A stretch of 64,000 nt of DNA from Phytophthora quininea (GCA_011947345.1 JAAVTG010000094.1:1-64000), one strand, 5' to 3'; positions 10,165 to 21,116 are shown, numbered from the stretch's first letter. Notes: a model not told the origin generated them from the letters alone. A program made the numbers and translations.

Positions 10165-12490
10165 TTAGCTCTGTTGACTAACGACTCTCAATGGCCTTGT
10201 CGACAGTCGTCCCTACCCGCCTGTCCTAATTACTCTAGTGCAGCTTCCCCCTAGAGCCGCCTCCACTGTTACGGCGTAAAGGCCCCGAACCCCGAAGAGT
10301 TCTCATGCTGCATCCTCTCGTGCCAGTGACCAATGTCACTAGTCGCATAGCTGTGCAAGCCGTTCCACTTGGAGGCCGTACCTTCGCGGAGAGGAGGTCG
10401 CCGGTGTATGCTGTTTTTGGAATCCATCGCCATGTTGGCCAACATGTCTGCCATTCTGTTGTAAGCTCGAAGGTGGTGGTGCCATTGTAGCACTCCTAAC
10501 TTGTCAGCTAACCGTCGTATCTGCCAGAACAGAGGGATTAGGTGCCGTGCTCGTGGAGGTGTCCTCGTGTACTGCTGTCGTATAATAATGTTGCTGTCCC
10601 CGATGACGTGCAGCGGGAATCATCTGTGTTGATGACAGGCCTTCAATCCTTGCAGTAGACCCATATTTTCGGCGACGTTGTTAGTCGTCCTTGGTGAAGC
10701 ATACGACATGCTGATCGCCCAGCATAACTCCACAGTCTCGCCTGCATCAGTCGGCATTCGCACGACTACAGCACCGCTTCCTCCTGGGCCCGGGTTACCT
10801 CTTGAGCCACCGTCGAAGAAGAGTAGGAATCGTGTTGGGCTGGCACCGCCACACGTTCCTGGTACTGCAGTTGTTGTTCGCAGTGCATAGGTCAACGCCT
10901 TTGTGGCCCTCTCCATCGTCTTACCTTGCGGTCCTCCTTGGTGGTGGAGGTGCACGGTGGCGTAGCCATGTCGAAGTCTGGACGTCAGTGTGTTCGTGTG
11001 GTATGCCTTCGTCGTGTTATTGAGGGGATCAAAGTGGGCTACCCTCCACCTCCATACCGAGTGAAAGTAGAGAGCGACTCCGATTCGCCAACAACTTTCG
11101 GTCAGCATCGTTATTCCTGCTGTGAGTTTGTTCTTGTCCATCAGTGATAGGTGTGGGAACATGTCCGCAGCCACTTCATGCACACCTCCAGGAACATGTG
11201 GTAGCACGAGCCCGAAAAATGCCCCCTCGGCCTTAGTGAGTCTCAGCCCAGCAGCATGCCACTGGCGAAGGAATATGCTGCGCAGATGCTCCGCTGCAGG
11301 GCAGTTCCAGAATACATGAAGCAAATCGACGTGACTTTGCCTAGTGCAACTCGCATGCGGGCATCCTGTCTGGTCTTGAGTGGGGTCAAACAAGGAGAAG
11401 GCGTGGAGCTTCAGGCGGTGTAGAAGCTGCTCCCCATGGTCCAAGTCCAACAATTCGTCGTAGCCTTCGCCATTCTAGCGTCGCTAAACCCGCCGCAGCT
11501 GTCAGGCTCTGGTTTTCCCAGCGTTTTTGTCGTCTGTTGCGACTTCGAGCACCACGTATCCGTGAAGTCGCTGTGATGCACGCTTTGTGGTGTCGTCGGG
11601 GTGGAGACCCGCGTCGTTTGCCTATCCACAGGGATACCTTGCGCGAAATGGCAGGATGTGGGTGAATATAGTGCACTCTGGCGTCTGAATTCATCGATGT
11701 TTGTACGAAGCTTGCGAGCTGCCGGTGGCCTCGTACCACATTCGTGCATGCCATGACCGCTGACCCTCGCTTGATAACTGCCTGGGGTGGTGATCTCCTG
11801 ATGACTTCTACCGTCACTGGTAAATCCGGAGGCGTGGTTATCAGACGGACATCATTTCCTGATAAGTTCCTCTGTATAGTAGCCTGGGGAAGTTGGTGAT
11901 AAGGACGATCACTAGCACTTCATACTGAGTCATCACTACAGCAGTGCGTCTAGTGCGGGGGCATAAAGCCGTGAAAGTGATTCGTCCCTCCCCGTGACAC
12001 CGCCAATGAATTACATCACGTAGGCGATGTCCCAGAGTACTGAGGGCCGCAAAGTCAGCAGGATTGGTGACTTTGCCCGTGATGCCGTTATAAACCCGCA
12101 TGTCCGCCATGAACATGTAAGGGAGCCATTCCAAGCACTGCTGCCCAAGTACATCCTGCTCTGCCTTCAGAAACATCCTGCACGTTGAGCCACGCATGCC
12201 GATCCCGTCCGCTTCTAGGCGAGGGCCGTTCCATTTAAGACTGAGCCCATCAAAATTCATCGCTACTTGAAACAATGTGGCCACCATGCTGTCTCGGTAG
12301 GGAACTTCAGTGACAGAAGGTAATAGGAGAATTGGGCAGCCATGCGTGGCTGGCCCTGAAGGTCACTGCGGTTGCAGCACATGATGTGCGAGGTCCGAGT
12401 GTGGCTTGTGAAGGACTGGAAAGATGGAAGACAATTAGTGTGCCAGCAATCCTGCGGGATTGATGGACACAAGCGAGGCATGCGTGCCCG
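10145..12490 (-). mobile_element. 5'-truncated LINE retrotransposon (RNase H end)
   Basis: The minus strand encodes the 3' part of a non-LTR retrotransposon ORF2. Frame 10620-11453 has a zinc-binding segment (CPHASCTRQSHVDLLHVFWNCP, typical of the region after LINE reverse transcriptases) and then an RNase H domain starting FFDGGSRGNPGPGGSG and NNVAENMGLL. After a frame change near 10620 it continues through VIGDSNIIIRQ to RMADMLANMAM (10269-10493). Upstream frames (11841-12287, 11386-11817) are the preceding linker. The reverse transcriptase catalytic core is absent, as expected for a 5'-truncated LINE copy. A T-rich stretch at about 10129-10142 could be the reversed poly(A) tail. End points are approximate. 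Confidence 0.7.
10269..11453 (-). CDS. LINE RNase H domain and zinc-binding segment
   Basis: This is the coding part of the LINE remnant. The RNase H active-site acidic residues are visible: first Asp in FFDGGSRGNP, Glu in NVAENMG, second Asp in VIGDSNI; a late Asp/Asn lies in RMADMLAN. The frame is open for 277 residues (10620-11453), then shifts and continues to about 10269. It would degrade the RNA strand of RNA-DNA hybrids during element copying. It has no host role that I can see. Confidence 0.7.
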
Positions 12491-13164
12491 TGGTCATTGG
12501 CATGAGTGTCATTGACATGAACCCATAAGTCTCTACAACTTTACTAGGATGAAGTTGATAGGCTAGTCTTGAGGGTTTGTCAGCGAGCGAGCTTTTCCCT
12601 CACCAACACAAGGCACTCGGAAATACACACTTTTGGTTTTCCCCACTCGAGCGCACACACACACACACACACACTACTTCATCGTCCTTTCCGAGATACT
12701 GCTCTTACGGATCGACTATCAGCACCTCGAGAAGCGCACTGAAGGAGCATTGGAAAGCTCTTAGGTATTAGTAGGTTGCTCACTCCTTCTACACTCCAAG
12801 AAAGCGTACCTGGCGGAGCTTTTTTCGTTGCAGTTTTGTGGGTCGGCGCTGGAGGTCTTTCGCGTGCCTTTGAATATTCGAAAGTGACGACGTTTGGCGA
12901 TAAAAGATATTGTCAGCAGAGCGTTGGTCGTCTCTGTCGAAGTGATGCTCAACATATTCGACACAAAAAGCAGGTTAAAATGGCTACACGACATATTTAA
13001 ACGTTTATTGAAACGACTATTACGTCTGACGCGATCAATGCCACGCTATGCCACAGCATACTTGCTGCAGCTGTGTCGGGCGCTTACGCCATTTTGGCAG
13101 GCTTCCACTGTTTACAAACACCGCTTGCATACGCTATCGCTCGCTCGGTTCAACCACGCGGGAC
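12491..13164. other. Upstream region of the first ABM gene
   Basis: No supported gene. The region holds a (CA)n microsatellite at 12654-12674 and moderately AT-rich sequence. Open frames here, including one running into the ABM gene from 12894, are extensions in other frames. It probably includes the promoter of the ABM gene at 13200. Confidence 0.4.
12654..12674. repeat. (CA)n microsatellite
   Basis: About ten CA dinucleotide units in a row, a simple length-variable repeat. Confidence 0.9.
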
Positions 13165-13180
13165 TCACTTTCATATTTTC
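13165..13180 (+). promoter_or_regulatory. Oomycete initiator/core promoter of ABM gene A
   Basis: TCACTTTCATATTTTC matches the known oomycete layout of an initiator (TCAYTYY) followed by a flanking T-rich block. It lies 35 bases before the ATG. Similar elements lie at the matching place in all the other ABM copies of this window. Confidence 0.65.
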
Positions 13181-13199
13181 CGAAGCAAGCCCAAGCACC

Positions 13200-13388
13200 A
13201 TGGTCTACACGCTCGTGTGTCATCTGTACGCCAAAGAAGGGAAGGACGTCGAGGAGAAGCTTTACAACAAATTGGTCGAGGCTTCGCAGGTGTACTCCAA
13301 GGACCCCGAAGTCATTGGCTGGCACGTCATGCAGGACCACGAGGACCCGCGCAAGTGGACCATCGTCGAGCGCTACGAGCGTGCCAGC
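13200..13388 (+). CDS. ABM-like monooxygenase gene A, exon 1
   Basis: First 63 codons of a small dimeric alpha/beta-barrel protein of the antibiotic biosynthesis monooxygenase (ABM) type. It starts MVYTLVCHLYAKEGK and has the family core GWHVMQDHEDPRKW and IVERYERAS. The exon ends in phase 0 at a GT donor (GTACGT), exactly where paralogues B, C and D are spliced. The normal continuation does not follow; exon 2 lies 6.2 kb downstream at 19591, beyond a DIRS-like element. Without correct splicing of this very long intron, the frame stops at 13430 after 13 extra codons. ABM proteins are usually about 100 residues and act as small oxygenases or heme-related or stress proteins; the substrate here is unknown. 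Confidence 0.7.
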
Positions 13389-13433
13389 GTACGTTTGCAG
13401 TCGATGCAATCTTATTTGTCGTTGGATTAGAGA

Positions 13434-13453
13434 CCCGGGACAGTGGTCCCGGG
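13434..13453. repeat. Hairpin at the left end of the DIRS-like element
   Basis: CCCGGGAC, four-base loop AGTG, GTCCCGGG: a perfect 8-bp GC-only-plus-AC stem starting 5 bases inside the inferred element boundary. Confidence 0.6.
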
Positions 13454-13622
13454 GAGTACGCAGTTCGACAAGAAAAAGTAAAGGGGAGGAAGTTGGGATT
13501 GAACGTTAAGTCAGCATTACAATGCACAAAAAAATTAAAAGCTCAAAGTCAAAGTCAGAATTTTTGATTTCCTTCAACGCGTCGGATTGGGGGTAACATC
13601 GGTGATGTTGATCAGCCCGACC

Positions 13623-13644
13623 GCATGAGCGCTTGTGCTCATGC
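13623..13644. repeat. Hairpin at the 3' end of the recombinase ORF
   Basis: GCATGAGC, loop GCTTGT, GCTCATGC: a perfect 8-bp inverted repeat just past the recombinase stop codon. Next to it, at about 13598-13612, is a second near-palindrome (AACATC...GATGTT). These may belong to the internal repeats typical of DIRS elements or form an RNA 3' end structure. Confidence 0.45.
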
Positions 13645-14508
13645 TACCCGATGATGTTGGTTGGACTGATTGGACGATGTAGCCGTGGTGCCCATGCGTG
13701 CGGCAAGTTGAAGAGCTGCTGCTGGTGCTTCTCGGACGTATGCACGGTGCGCATCAGACGCCCATCGGCTGTGCATTTTGATGGAATCTGCGGAGACTCC
13801 AGCGGCATGTAGAGCTGACGCACCCCTATCCTCAGTGAATGCGTGGATATCTTGCTTGGGTCCTCGCCGCACCGATCGGCTGTTGCCCGTAACACCTTGG
13901 TCATCAATTCTGTTGACACCACCTGTTGCCAGCTGAATGAGCACAGTGGTGACTTCGGTTGTAGCTTCAGACTCGCGGCGTTCTGTTGAAGTAGTAGTGC
14001 AGCGAAGACAGGGCACACAGGTGCCTTCCCGCTTTTGAGCAAGATCCGTTTGGTCGAATGTTCAGATTGTTCGGTCTTACTTCCTCGTAGTGTAATCTCC
14101 ACTGTTGCAGCCTTGTTGAAACTGCGTATCGTCATTCCATCCGTATCAACTACGATAACGTCGCGAACTTCAAGGCATTATGCATGCCGTTTGCCACGTG
14201 ACGATAAAAACTCGGAGCCCCTCAGACAAAAGTAGAAGCTCAGCACCGCAGCCCCACAAAGGACGCGGTGCTGGGCGACTGAAAAGTCGGCTGAGTTGAA
14301 GAGGGTCTGCAGCATGCTGATCGTGACAGCGGGTCGTTGTTTGCGTGGTGAGCTGACCCATCGAATGCCTCGGAGGACGAGCTCGTGATGAGGCTGCAGG
14401 ACTGGTCTAAATCCGGCGATGATGCAATGACACCATCGCACATGGCTGATTCGAGCCCGTACGGTGTCGAGACGTTGATACGTGGCTCCATCGCTTGAGA
14501 TCCATCCA
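13639..14508 (-). CDS. Tyrosine recombinase of the DIRS-like element
   Basis: Site-specific recombinase that would integrate the circular DNA form of the element. From the N-terminus: HHELVLRGIRW and a helical segment with SFYFCLRGSEF, which is the first catalytic Arg region. In the C-terminal catalytic half come STHSLRIG (H and R of the HxxR box) and MHSRWASDAHRAYVR, where the His/Arg/Trp box ends with the nucleophile Tyr. The frame changes near 13836 in a GGGG run, joining RIG to GASALHAAG in the next frame, and again near 14130-14180. With one base restored at 13836 the catalytic part is complete, so the enzyme may be functional in the organism. Confidence 0.7.
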
Positions 14509-16850
14509 TCAACTGCGAACAGAATAAGCTGTAGGGATTGCTGGTCGAGGTCTTCTTTGGACAGCCAACAGGAAACGTTGTGCTTTGTGCAGAATCGACA
14601 CCATTTTCGCCATGTGGACAGGTAGCGTTGTCAGGATGCGTCGGCGAGGGAACGCCACTGGAGCTGACAGATTGTTACTTGTAGATCTTGCGATACTTAG
14701 AAGCACGTCCTGTTGGTGCCACAAATGAAAATGGTTAGTCCAGGTTTCCGAAGCAGAGCCAAACCATGCCCAGGAGCCAAGATCCGCTAGGAAATCGGAT
14801 GTTCCTTTTAGATGAGCCGTAGTGACGTGTAAGCCATAAACCAACTCGGTGCACGAGAGTATCTGTGTCAATTCTAGATCGGTACTGTTGCTGGTGGAAT
14901 GATCGGCGATCCAGGTCACTGCAGACTGGTTATCGATCCAGCAGCGTACATGAAGAGGCGCACGGCTGGGGCGCGAGCTGTTTTTCCAACGAGGACCCAG
15001 ATGAGGATTGCCCATACAGCACTGAGGGCTTCTCGGACGTTGATGCTGAACGCTGCCTTCTCGCGTAGATCTGGCGCTTTGATGGTTCGGCGTCCCTCAT
15101 TGTCAAAGCGAACGCGGATGTATTCCTGGGTTGCTGGGAGTCCCTCGTCACTGGCATCCATAAACAAATTCACATCGGGTTGAATTGTGTTCGCCAATAG
15201 CCCTGTCGATACACCGTTTGCTATACCGTTTTGTAGTAGCGCATCGATCCAGTCGAGATCTTGGAGGACTGGTTTTGGGACGTGAATTGGGCGGAAACGG
15301 GATGAACGGCGCCACACTTGATGCAAGCGTTGGATAAACGCACGTATGGCTCTACAGCACATGCCGATGTGACGGAGCGAGCCGAGCAATTTTTCAAGTT
15401 GCTCCCGGGTTGCTGTCGTTCGTTCAAGGATGGCTGCAATGCGGTGGCGTGCTTTCGCCACTTTGTCTGCAGGCATTGACACCATGCGTTGCTCCGTATC
15501 CCACGTAAGGCCAAGTACATTCAAACGGGTAGCCCAAGTTGAAAATTTCTTCTCGATGGTGGCATTTGGGCCCAGCACTGCCATCATGCTCAGGCAGAGT
15601 GCAGCTTCAGCGAACGCTAGCCTGTTTTCTGTGTCGGCTTCGATCAGAATGTGATCGTCGACCCAGACGAAAGAGAAGAACGGCTCGGCATCGGTCTCAC
15701 GAGGATCTAGGGAGTGGGGACTCTCCCGAACAACGAGAAATGAAATTGCTCCTCCGAATGCGCCGTAAAAGGCAGGTGAACCAGTCCATCCAAATGGCAG
15801 AGCCATGTCTATAACCACGAATCCTCTGCTCGAGCCTGCAAAATGTGCTGCTAGCCCTGGGGGCCACCGGGATGAGACGAAAGGCACTTTTCACAACTCC
15901 TTTGAGTAGTTTGATGAGCTTGTCAGGGTGTTGACGTTTGAGAGCCTCAATACGCTCCGCCAACCTGCGCACCGATTCAAACTCAATATCGGGTATTGCA
16001 TCCTGTGTTGACCGTGCATTGGTTGACGAGCCGCCCGGATGCGAGAGATCATGAATGAGTCTTGCTTCTTGGGCCGGGTCGACCCTATTTTTGGGCACAC
16101 AGCCGAAGGAGCTGAAACGACGCTCATGCCATTGGAGAGCAACAGGTAGCTCAAGTATCAGGTACGTTCCTGACGTTTGACCGTCGGCAAGGCTGCGCTC
16201 CAGCGCGTAGTTGAATTCGACGGCACTGGTGTGGTTACGAACGGGCACCAGGTCGGGATCTCGTGGGGCGGTGAAATTGTGAGAGACACCGTTGGTAGCG
16301 ACGTTAACCACCAGCTCGCGATAATGATAACCATGAAGCAATATATCTAGCCATTGAGGATCGAGCGCCTTGTTCGGGCGTGGGTCGTCTTGAGACTCGT
16401 TGCGCCACAGAGAAATGGTTAACGATAGAGACATCGAGCACTGAATAATCAATATCGAGAGTGCGTTGCAGAGACCTTCGTCGATGGCTAGAGTTGGTGG
16501 TCGTGGTGCTGGTGTAAGCCAGCTCGGTGGTGGTAGAATATTTGCTGCACGAAACGCTGACGTGATCCGGCCACAGCGCAAGAGCTCCTGCTTGTGAAGA
16601 CGACGGCCCAAACAAAGCCTTACAGTGGCAACGGTACCCGGCGTTATCTGAAAGGGTTCAGCACTCGTTAGCTGACTGAAAGGCTTCATTGCTCCACTTG
16701 AGAAGCTTGACTGACGAGGCGTGGGCGAACAGGAACTACGACGACTTGACGGGCCAGAGGGGGCTGAAAAATATGTTTTTGAGCGACACAACGAGAGGGT
16801 GTGGACTTGATACGGACAGACAATGATGGTGATGGACACGAGTGTCGACA
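14509..16850 (-). CDS. DIRS-type reverse transcriptase and RNase H
   Basis: Copies element RNA into DNA. The N-terminal RT part (frame 15697-16959) includes VPKNRVDPAQEARLIHDLSH and GGSSTNA. After a frame change near 15858 in a GGGGG run it continues in frame 14916-15887 with GFVVIDMALPFGWTGSPAF and the catalytic FVWVDDHILIEA (VDD in place of the usual YxDD). RNase H follows with LFMDASDEGL and, in a third frame (14509-15015), WIDNQSAVTW and AHLKGTSDFLAD. The order RT-RNase H-recombinase and the VDDH-type active site fit the DIRS/PAT group and not gypsy. Confidence 0.75.
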
Positions 16851-18836
16851 TCATTGTCGAAGTTCCTCGCGCAATCCACCAAAATTGTTGGCGATATACG
16901 AACGCACCACCGGTGCTAGCTCGTCTGGAATGAAGTGCGCCTGGCCCGGATAAGCGCATCGATCGTCACTCTTGGATCTGCAACCCGTCGTCGATAGATA
17001 CTTCATGCATACCGTTTGGTGCCCTTGTCGCGGTAGAGCATTAAGGACGTCCTTGGGTGTTTTTCGCGACGTACGAGCATGCTCCACGCGGCGCGTGCTG
17101 TCACCCACGCTAGAGGTGGAGAACGACGATGCCACCTTGGCAACGTTTGCTGAATGAGATGCCAGCCGTTCCGTCTGGATGATGTACAGCACGCTCTGGA
17201 GGTCGGGATCTTGCAGAGATAGCCGTCTTCGTACGTCAGCGCGGGACAGTGTGCCGTGTCGAACGTCGGCGACGGTCGCGGCGCGGTAGTCTTCAAGTAA
17301 CCGGTCAAACCAGAATGCGAGCATGCCGACGTCTTGTGGGCTCCATTGACAAAAGCTGCGGAGCTCCTCGACAAATTCTCGTGCGTTACCGACGAGGCGA
17401 CAGGTGTGCTGATTGAAAAATTCTTCCGCAAATACGTGAAGCACCGCCAGCACGTTTGATACGTCATCCAGTGATTGTGCTTTCCTTGCTTTGGGCATGG
17501 CGACAGAGGCCGAGAAGTTACTTAGATTCACGGAACCGTCGGCATACCACGCCCGGCGAGCAGTAAAGTCAAATCGCCAAAAATACATGATCGAGAGGCC
17601 TTGTGTACCGAATTGAAAGTCGTATACCCGTGTCACGATAGCTGGATGGGGCGCAAATTCGGTTGATCGGGACGAAATCACGGCATCAACAATAGCGGAA
17701 GGGTTCTTTCCTGAATACTCCGGTGCTGCAATTTGTTCGTGGGCGAGTTGCTGTGTCCGTGTCGGCACGAAGGCATGCTTGGGACGTCGTTCAGGCGTTT
17801 CAGTGGCTTCCACCAGGTCTGACGGTGTCGCCAGTCTCCGGCGCTGGTGGTCACGCTCAACTTCCCTCGGTGCAGCCGTCTTTGCTCCCGTATGCGAGAT
17901 GCTCAGGTAAAAACGGACGAGACCTGGGTCATCCGCGATGGCACCAAGGATCTTGGCGTGGTTATCCGGAGTGCTGCTGTGCCGTTCGGCACGAACACTT
18001 GAACGAGGCGGCTCGTGCACGTCTGGCGTGACCTGACTGTCTTCTTCGGCTCCGATCGCGTTGAGTAGTGCCTCCAAATCCGGTTGAGTCTGCGGCTCAA
18101 CAGCCTCCGCATCCAACTGGCGCTCGGTTTGGCTGGGGTCGTCGTCGAATCTGGTTCCGATGCGAACCGTCGCAGGAGTACGGCGGTTGCCATCCACAAA
18201 AACGCGAAGTCGATGGCATGACGGACACTCACAGTAGATATAGCCCCAGACTCGTTGTTAATCCAGCGGAGCGTATCGGTCAATTTCGGCTGATATCGAG
18301 TAGGGACGAAACCAGCTAAAATACGTGGAATGGATCTGGATCCGCGGCGTCCTCCTCCCAGGAGTCGATCAAAAACCTCGGAGCATTGCACCTTCAGGTC
18401 TTGAGAGGTGATGTCGAGTGCTGATAGGCAGCTCCGGCCCATGAGGAAGCAGAGGACGGGAGCGATGACCTCCAAATCGCTGAACCGCTAAGTCACCTCA
18501 CCAGCGAGGGTTTGTAGAGTAGCCGTTCGGTCTTCGTACGCGATTATTTGGCCGAAGACATACTTATCCTCTACAATACCGACGACGGGCTTGCGCAGCC
18601 ATTCTCCAAACGCACCAATGTCGTACTCGCGATTGTCGACACCACGACGGCGAATGAGTCGGAACCTCCACCGTTGCGTGAGGTGGCGAAAGCAGGCCGA
18701 CCGTCGTCGTGGAGCCGGATACCGTGATGACCACTCTGTACACGGGGTTTGAGGCATCAATGGACGCGTTCATGTCTTCCGGCATCAGTAGAACATGACG
18801 AGCATCGGTAGCGGACTCAGCTGGAGAGGAAGGCAT
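16851..18836 (-). CDS. Gag-like ORF of the DIRS-like element
   Basis: The main frame 16851-18197 (448 residues) is open. It is acidic at the N-terminus and mixed helical in the middle, with a C-terminal zinc-finger-like C/H pattern (CMKYLSTTGCRSKSDDRC then H at AHF). The same protein probably begins at 18836 (MPSSPAESATDARHV). The upstream frame joins at about 18196 across a TTTTT run (DFAF then VDGNRRTP) and contains one in-frame TAG at 18488 plus a frame change near 18680. It is presumed to package element RNA. I recognise no other domain. Confidence 0.6.
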
Positions 18837-18899
18837 CGAAGTTGAGGTAGTTGAGAGGAGATGTGTTCCTTGCAAAGCGAATTCGAAAATGACTAGACT

Positions 18900-19547
18900 T
18901 GTTCTACGGTTGTGTTTGGCGACGCCTTGTGCTCTTGGAGCTCTTGGAAATCACTGGCTGGCGCTGCTTGAAGGAGTCGCTTGGCTTGAGCACCTCGAGC
19001 GCCATATGGAGATGTTCTTCTAGCTGTGTTTGCCCTACTCCTCGCGTTCCGGAAACCAGCATTTTGGTTCCCAATAAACCCACATAATGTCCAAATAATT
19101 GTCTCCAGAAATAGTATGGATTCAACAATAGCGCGAGGCGTATTATTGTTGCGATCTTAGCACACAAGTAGTCAGGTCATATAAACAATACGAATATAAA
19201 TCTCAAGCATACTCACTTTGACACGAGAGCGCCACTAAGAGCAGTTTTTACTGTTGTTAGTGGCTTAACATCAATTTCCTAACCCCAACACGATTATTTC
19301 ATATTTTAACGAAAAAAATAGGACCGATTTCCGGGAGGCTCGCGTGACCTCAAAATCAATAATGTGATTTTAGTTTGAGCAAAAATATGTTTATATGTTG
19401 ATCAAACTTTTTGAGTACCCAGTTCTGGCGAGAGCAGTTATTATTAGGTTTTTATACCTGGTTTTGGGGAGACTAGAAAATTTTGTACCCTATTTCCATA
19501 TCTTACTGTAAAAAAGTTCAGCCCCTAGCACAATTCTTACGAACTGC
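18900..19547. other. AT-rich non-coding end of the DIRS-like element
   Basis: No supported ORF. Base composition is clearly more AT-rich than the flanks, with A and T runs. It should contain the element's promoter and the terminal and internal repeats of a DIRS element, which I could not resolve. Confidence 0.4.
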
Positions 19548-19590
19548 GGATTGGTGGTGATGGTTTGAACGGCGTTGTCAAATGGAGCAG

Positions 19591-19722
19591 AGTCTCAAGA
19601 TCCACCAGGCCAATTCGTATTACGCCGAGTTCGGAGCCTACGTCGCCCCACTCTTTGCCAAAGAGCTGGAGATCCACCAATTCAACGAGTTGGACACGAC
19701 CAAGCCCGTGCACGTGGAGTAA
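19591..19722 (+). CDS. ABM-like gene A, exon 2 (stranded by the insertion)
   Basis: 44 codons including stop, beginning in phase 0 after an AG acceptor. SLKIHQANSYYAEFG is followed by a Phe/Leu/Glu-rich helix and the C-terminal signature HQFNELDTTKPVHVE. It matches exon 2 of gene D (SLKIHTANPYY) and the tail of E and F (RRFNELDTSKPVHVE). Joined to 13200-13388 it would give a 106-residue protein, exactly the length of E and F. It has no start codon of its own, so it is expressed only if the 6.2-kb intron is spliced. Confidence 0.75.
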   Translation, partial: SLKIHQANSYYAEFGAYVAPLFAKELEIHQFNELDTTKPVHVE

Positions 19723-19866
19723 GAGGCCTTTGTTCACAGCAACACGACTGCAACTTTTCTGAAGAGCGGGCTACAGTGAATGCAAACGTTTATTCTGGCC
19801 AAAAGTGTTTGACGCTGGAAGCGTGCGATTGCTACGAGACGACTGTGGGTAGTCGAGACTCTTGGT

Positions 19867-20245
19867 TTAGACCTCGTTGAACTGGTGCACGTCCAGGCTC
19901 TCCTGGCCCTTCTCCAGCAGCGGCAGCAGCGCGCCGGCGAACGCCTTGTACTCTGGGTGCTCGCGGTGCTCGGCAACGCGCTGTCAAACGAAAATGACGG
20001 ACAAGTTAGTCAGAAGTCACGAGATACGAGACGGTAATGATGGTCTGAAGACGTACGCTCTCCTGGTCGTAGCGCTCGACGAGGGTCCACTTGCGCGAGT
20101 CGGTGGTGCTCTGCAGGGCGTGCCAGCCGAGCACGCCGGCGTCCTTGGAGTAGGTGGCGGAGGCCTCGGCCAGCTTGGCGCGCAGCTGCTCCTCGACGTC
20201 CTTGCCCTCCTTGGCGTACAGGTTGACGACAATCGTGAAGACCAT
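19867..20245 (-). CDS. ABM-like small monooxygenase family gene B
   Basis: Two exons: 20057-20245 (63 codons) and 19867-19980 (38 codons with stop), separated by a 76-nt GT-AG intron. The 100-residue product starts MVFTIVVNLYAKEGK and has GWHALQSTTDSRKW, LVERYDQES and a C-terminal helix ending DVHQFNEV. The fold expected is a ferredoxin-like alpha/beta barrel that dimerises. It is more diverged than A, D, E and F: it lacks the SLKIH/KYHLG block and the ELDTSK tail. Its mirror copy is gene C. The function is inferred from family likeness only. Confidence 0.7.
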
Positions 20246-20298
20246 GGTTGAGTTGGTGGTGGTGGTGGGGTTTGCGGTGGTGGTTGGAAGTCGAGAGT

Positions 20299-20312
20299 AA
20301 AATCGAAAGTGA
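20299..20312 (-). promoter_or_regulatory. Oomycete initiator of ABM gene B
   Basis: TCACTTTCGATTTT on the minus strand, 54 bases before the ATG of gene B. It is the mirror of the element in gene C. Confidence 0.55.
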
Positions 20313-20493
20313 GTGAAGCGGAGCGAGGACCCGAGCTGGAGAGTATCCTCCGTGGCGTGGCGTGGCGCATTGCAATCGTGATTCGTGTCAAGTGCAGCAA
20401 CTTCGACTTCGTCTTCAACAGTTTGGGATTACGCGAGGCACCTTGTTCGAGCAGCACTGTAATCGGTGCAGCAGATGGAGGACGCAAGCGACC

Positions 20494-20868
20494 AACGAAG
20501 GCGTAGCGTTGAGGGCACGCATGAGATTTTCGCTGAGGATTTTGACAGCTCAACTCAGGTGGATCTTTTGCCTCGAGACTCATGCAGAGAGAGGATCTGC
20601 TGTTGGTCGTTCAGGTGATGATTGCAACGCCGAGGTGTTGAACACGAGTGCAAACAAGCCCAAGTCCTACGAACAATCTTACAGTAATCCTGATGGCACA
20701 GTAGTGTAAGGTTGCTGTATCGGTGCAAATTCGGGCGCTGGCAGGTTAGCGTTGAACTACCAGTCTTGAAAACCATCGTCGTGGAGGGTGGCATCGACGG
20801 TTCCTTCATCGTACAAATTGATTCCGAAGCTAAGATCAGTTGGTTTCGAGTAAACGAAAATCGTGCTT
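20494..20868. other. Unique spacer of the B/C inverted duplication
   Basis: About 375 bp present once between the two arms. Short open frames on both strands are unconvincing. It separates the two divergent promoters by roughly 740 bp in total. Confidence 0.5.
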
Positions 20869-21049
20869 GGTCGCTTGCGTCCTCCATCTGCTGCACCGAT
20901 TACAGTGCTGCTCGAACAAGGTGCCTCGCGTAATCCCAAACTGTTGAAGACGAAGTCGAAGTTGCTGCACTTGACACGAATCACGATTGCAATGCGCCAC
21001 GCCACGCCACGGAGGATACTCTCCAGCTCGGGTCCTCGCTCCGCTTCAC

Positions 21050-21063
21050 TCACTTTCGATTTT
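21050..21063 (+). promoter_or_regulatory. Oomycete initiator of ABM gene C
   Basis: TCACTTTCGATTTT, 54 bases before the ATG at 21117, identical to that of gene B. Confidence 0.55.
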
Positions 21064-21116
21064 ACTCTCGACTTCCAACCACCACCGCAAACCCCACCAC
21101 CACCACCAACTCAACC

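Larger units (their letters stand above)
13429..19547 (-). mobile_element. DIRS-like tyrosine-recombinase retrotransposon
   Basis: Minus-strand order is gag-like ORF (18836-16851), reverse transcriptase/RNase H (about 16850-14509), tyrosine recombinase (about 14508-13639). This is the content of DIRS-order elements, which integrate with a tyrosine recombinase in place of a DDE integrase. The frame breaks inside RT and YR fit single missing bases in G runs, so the copy may be nearly intact. The left end carries a perfect 8-bp hairpin (13434-13453). The AT-rich right part (18900-19547) has no ORF. I did not find obvious terminal inverted repeats. The 5-bp GGATT flanks are unexpected for a DIRS element and may be chance. 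Confidence 0.75.
13389..19590 (+). other. 6.2-kb intron of ABM gene A carrying a DIRS insertion
   Basis: The donor GTACGT at 13389 and the acceptor AATGGAGCAG ending at 19590 bracket the element. Removing 13429-19552 (the element plus one GGATT copy) leaves a 78-nt intron, close to the 76-nt introns of copies B and C and the 65-nt intron of copy D. GGATT occurs at 13424-13428 and again at 19548-19552, so it may mark the insertion point. The element is in the opposite orientation to the gene. Confidence 0.75.

Noticed and set aside
13429..19547. Helitron, because of the end hairpin
   Set aside because: The element encodes reverse transcriptase and tyrosine recombinase and no Rep/helicase; it fits the DIRS group.
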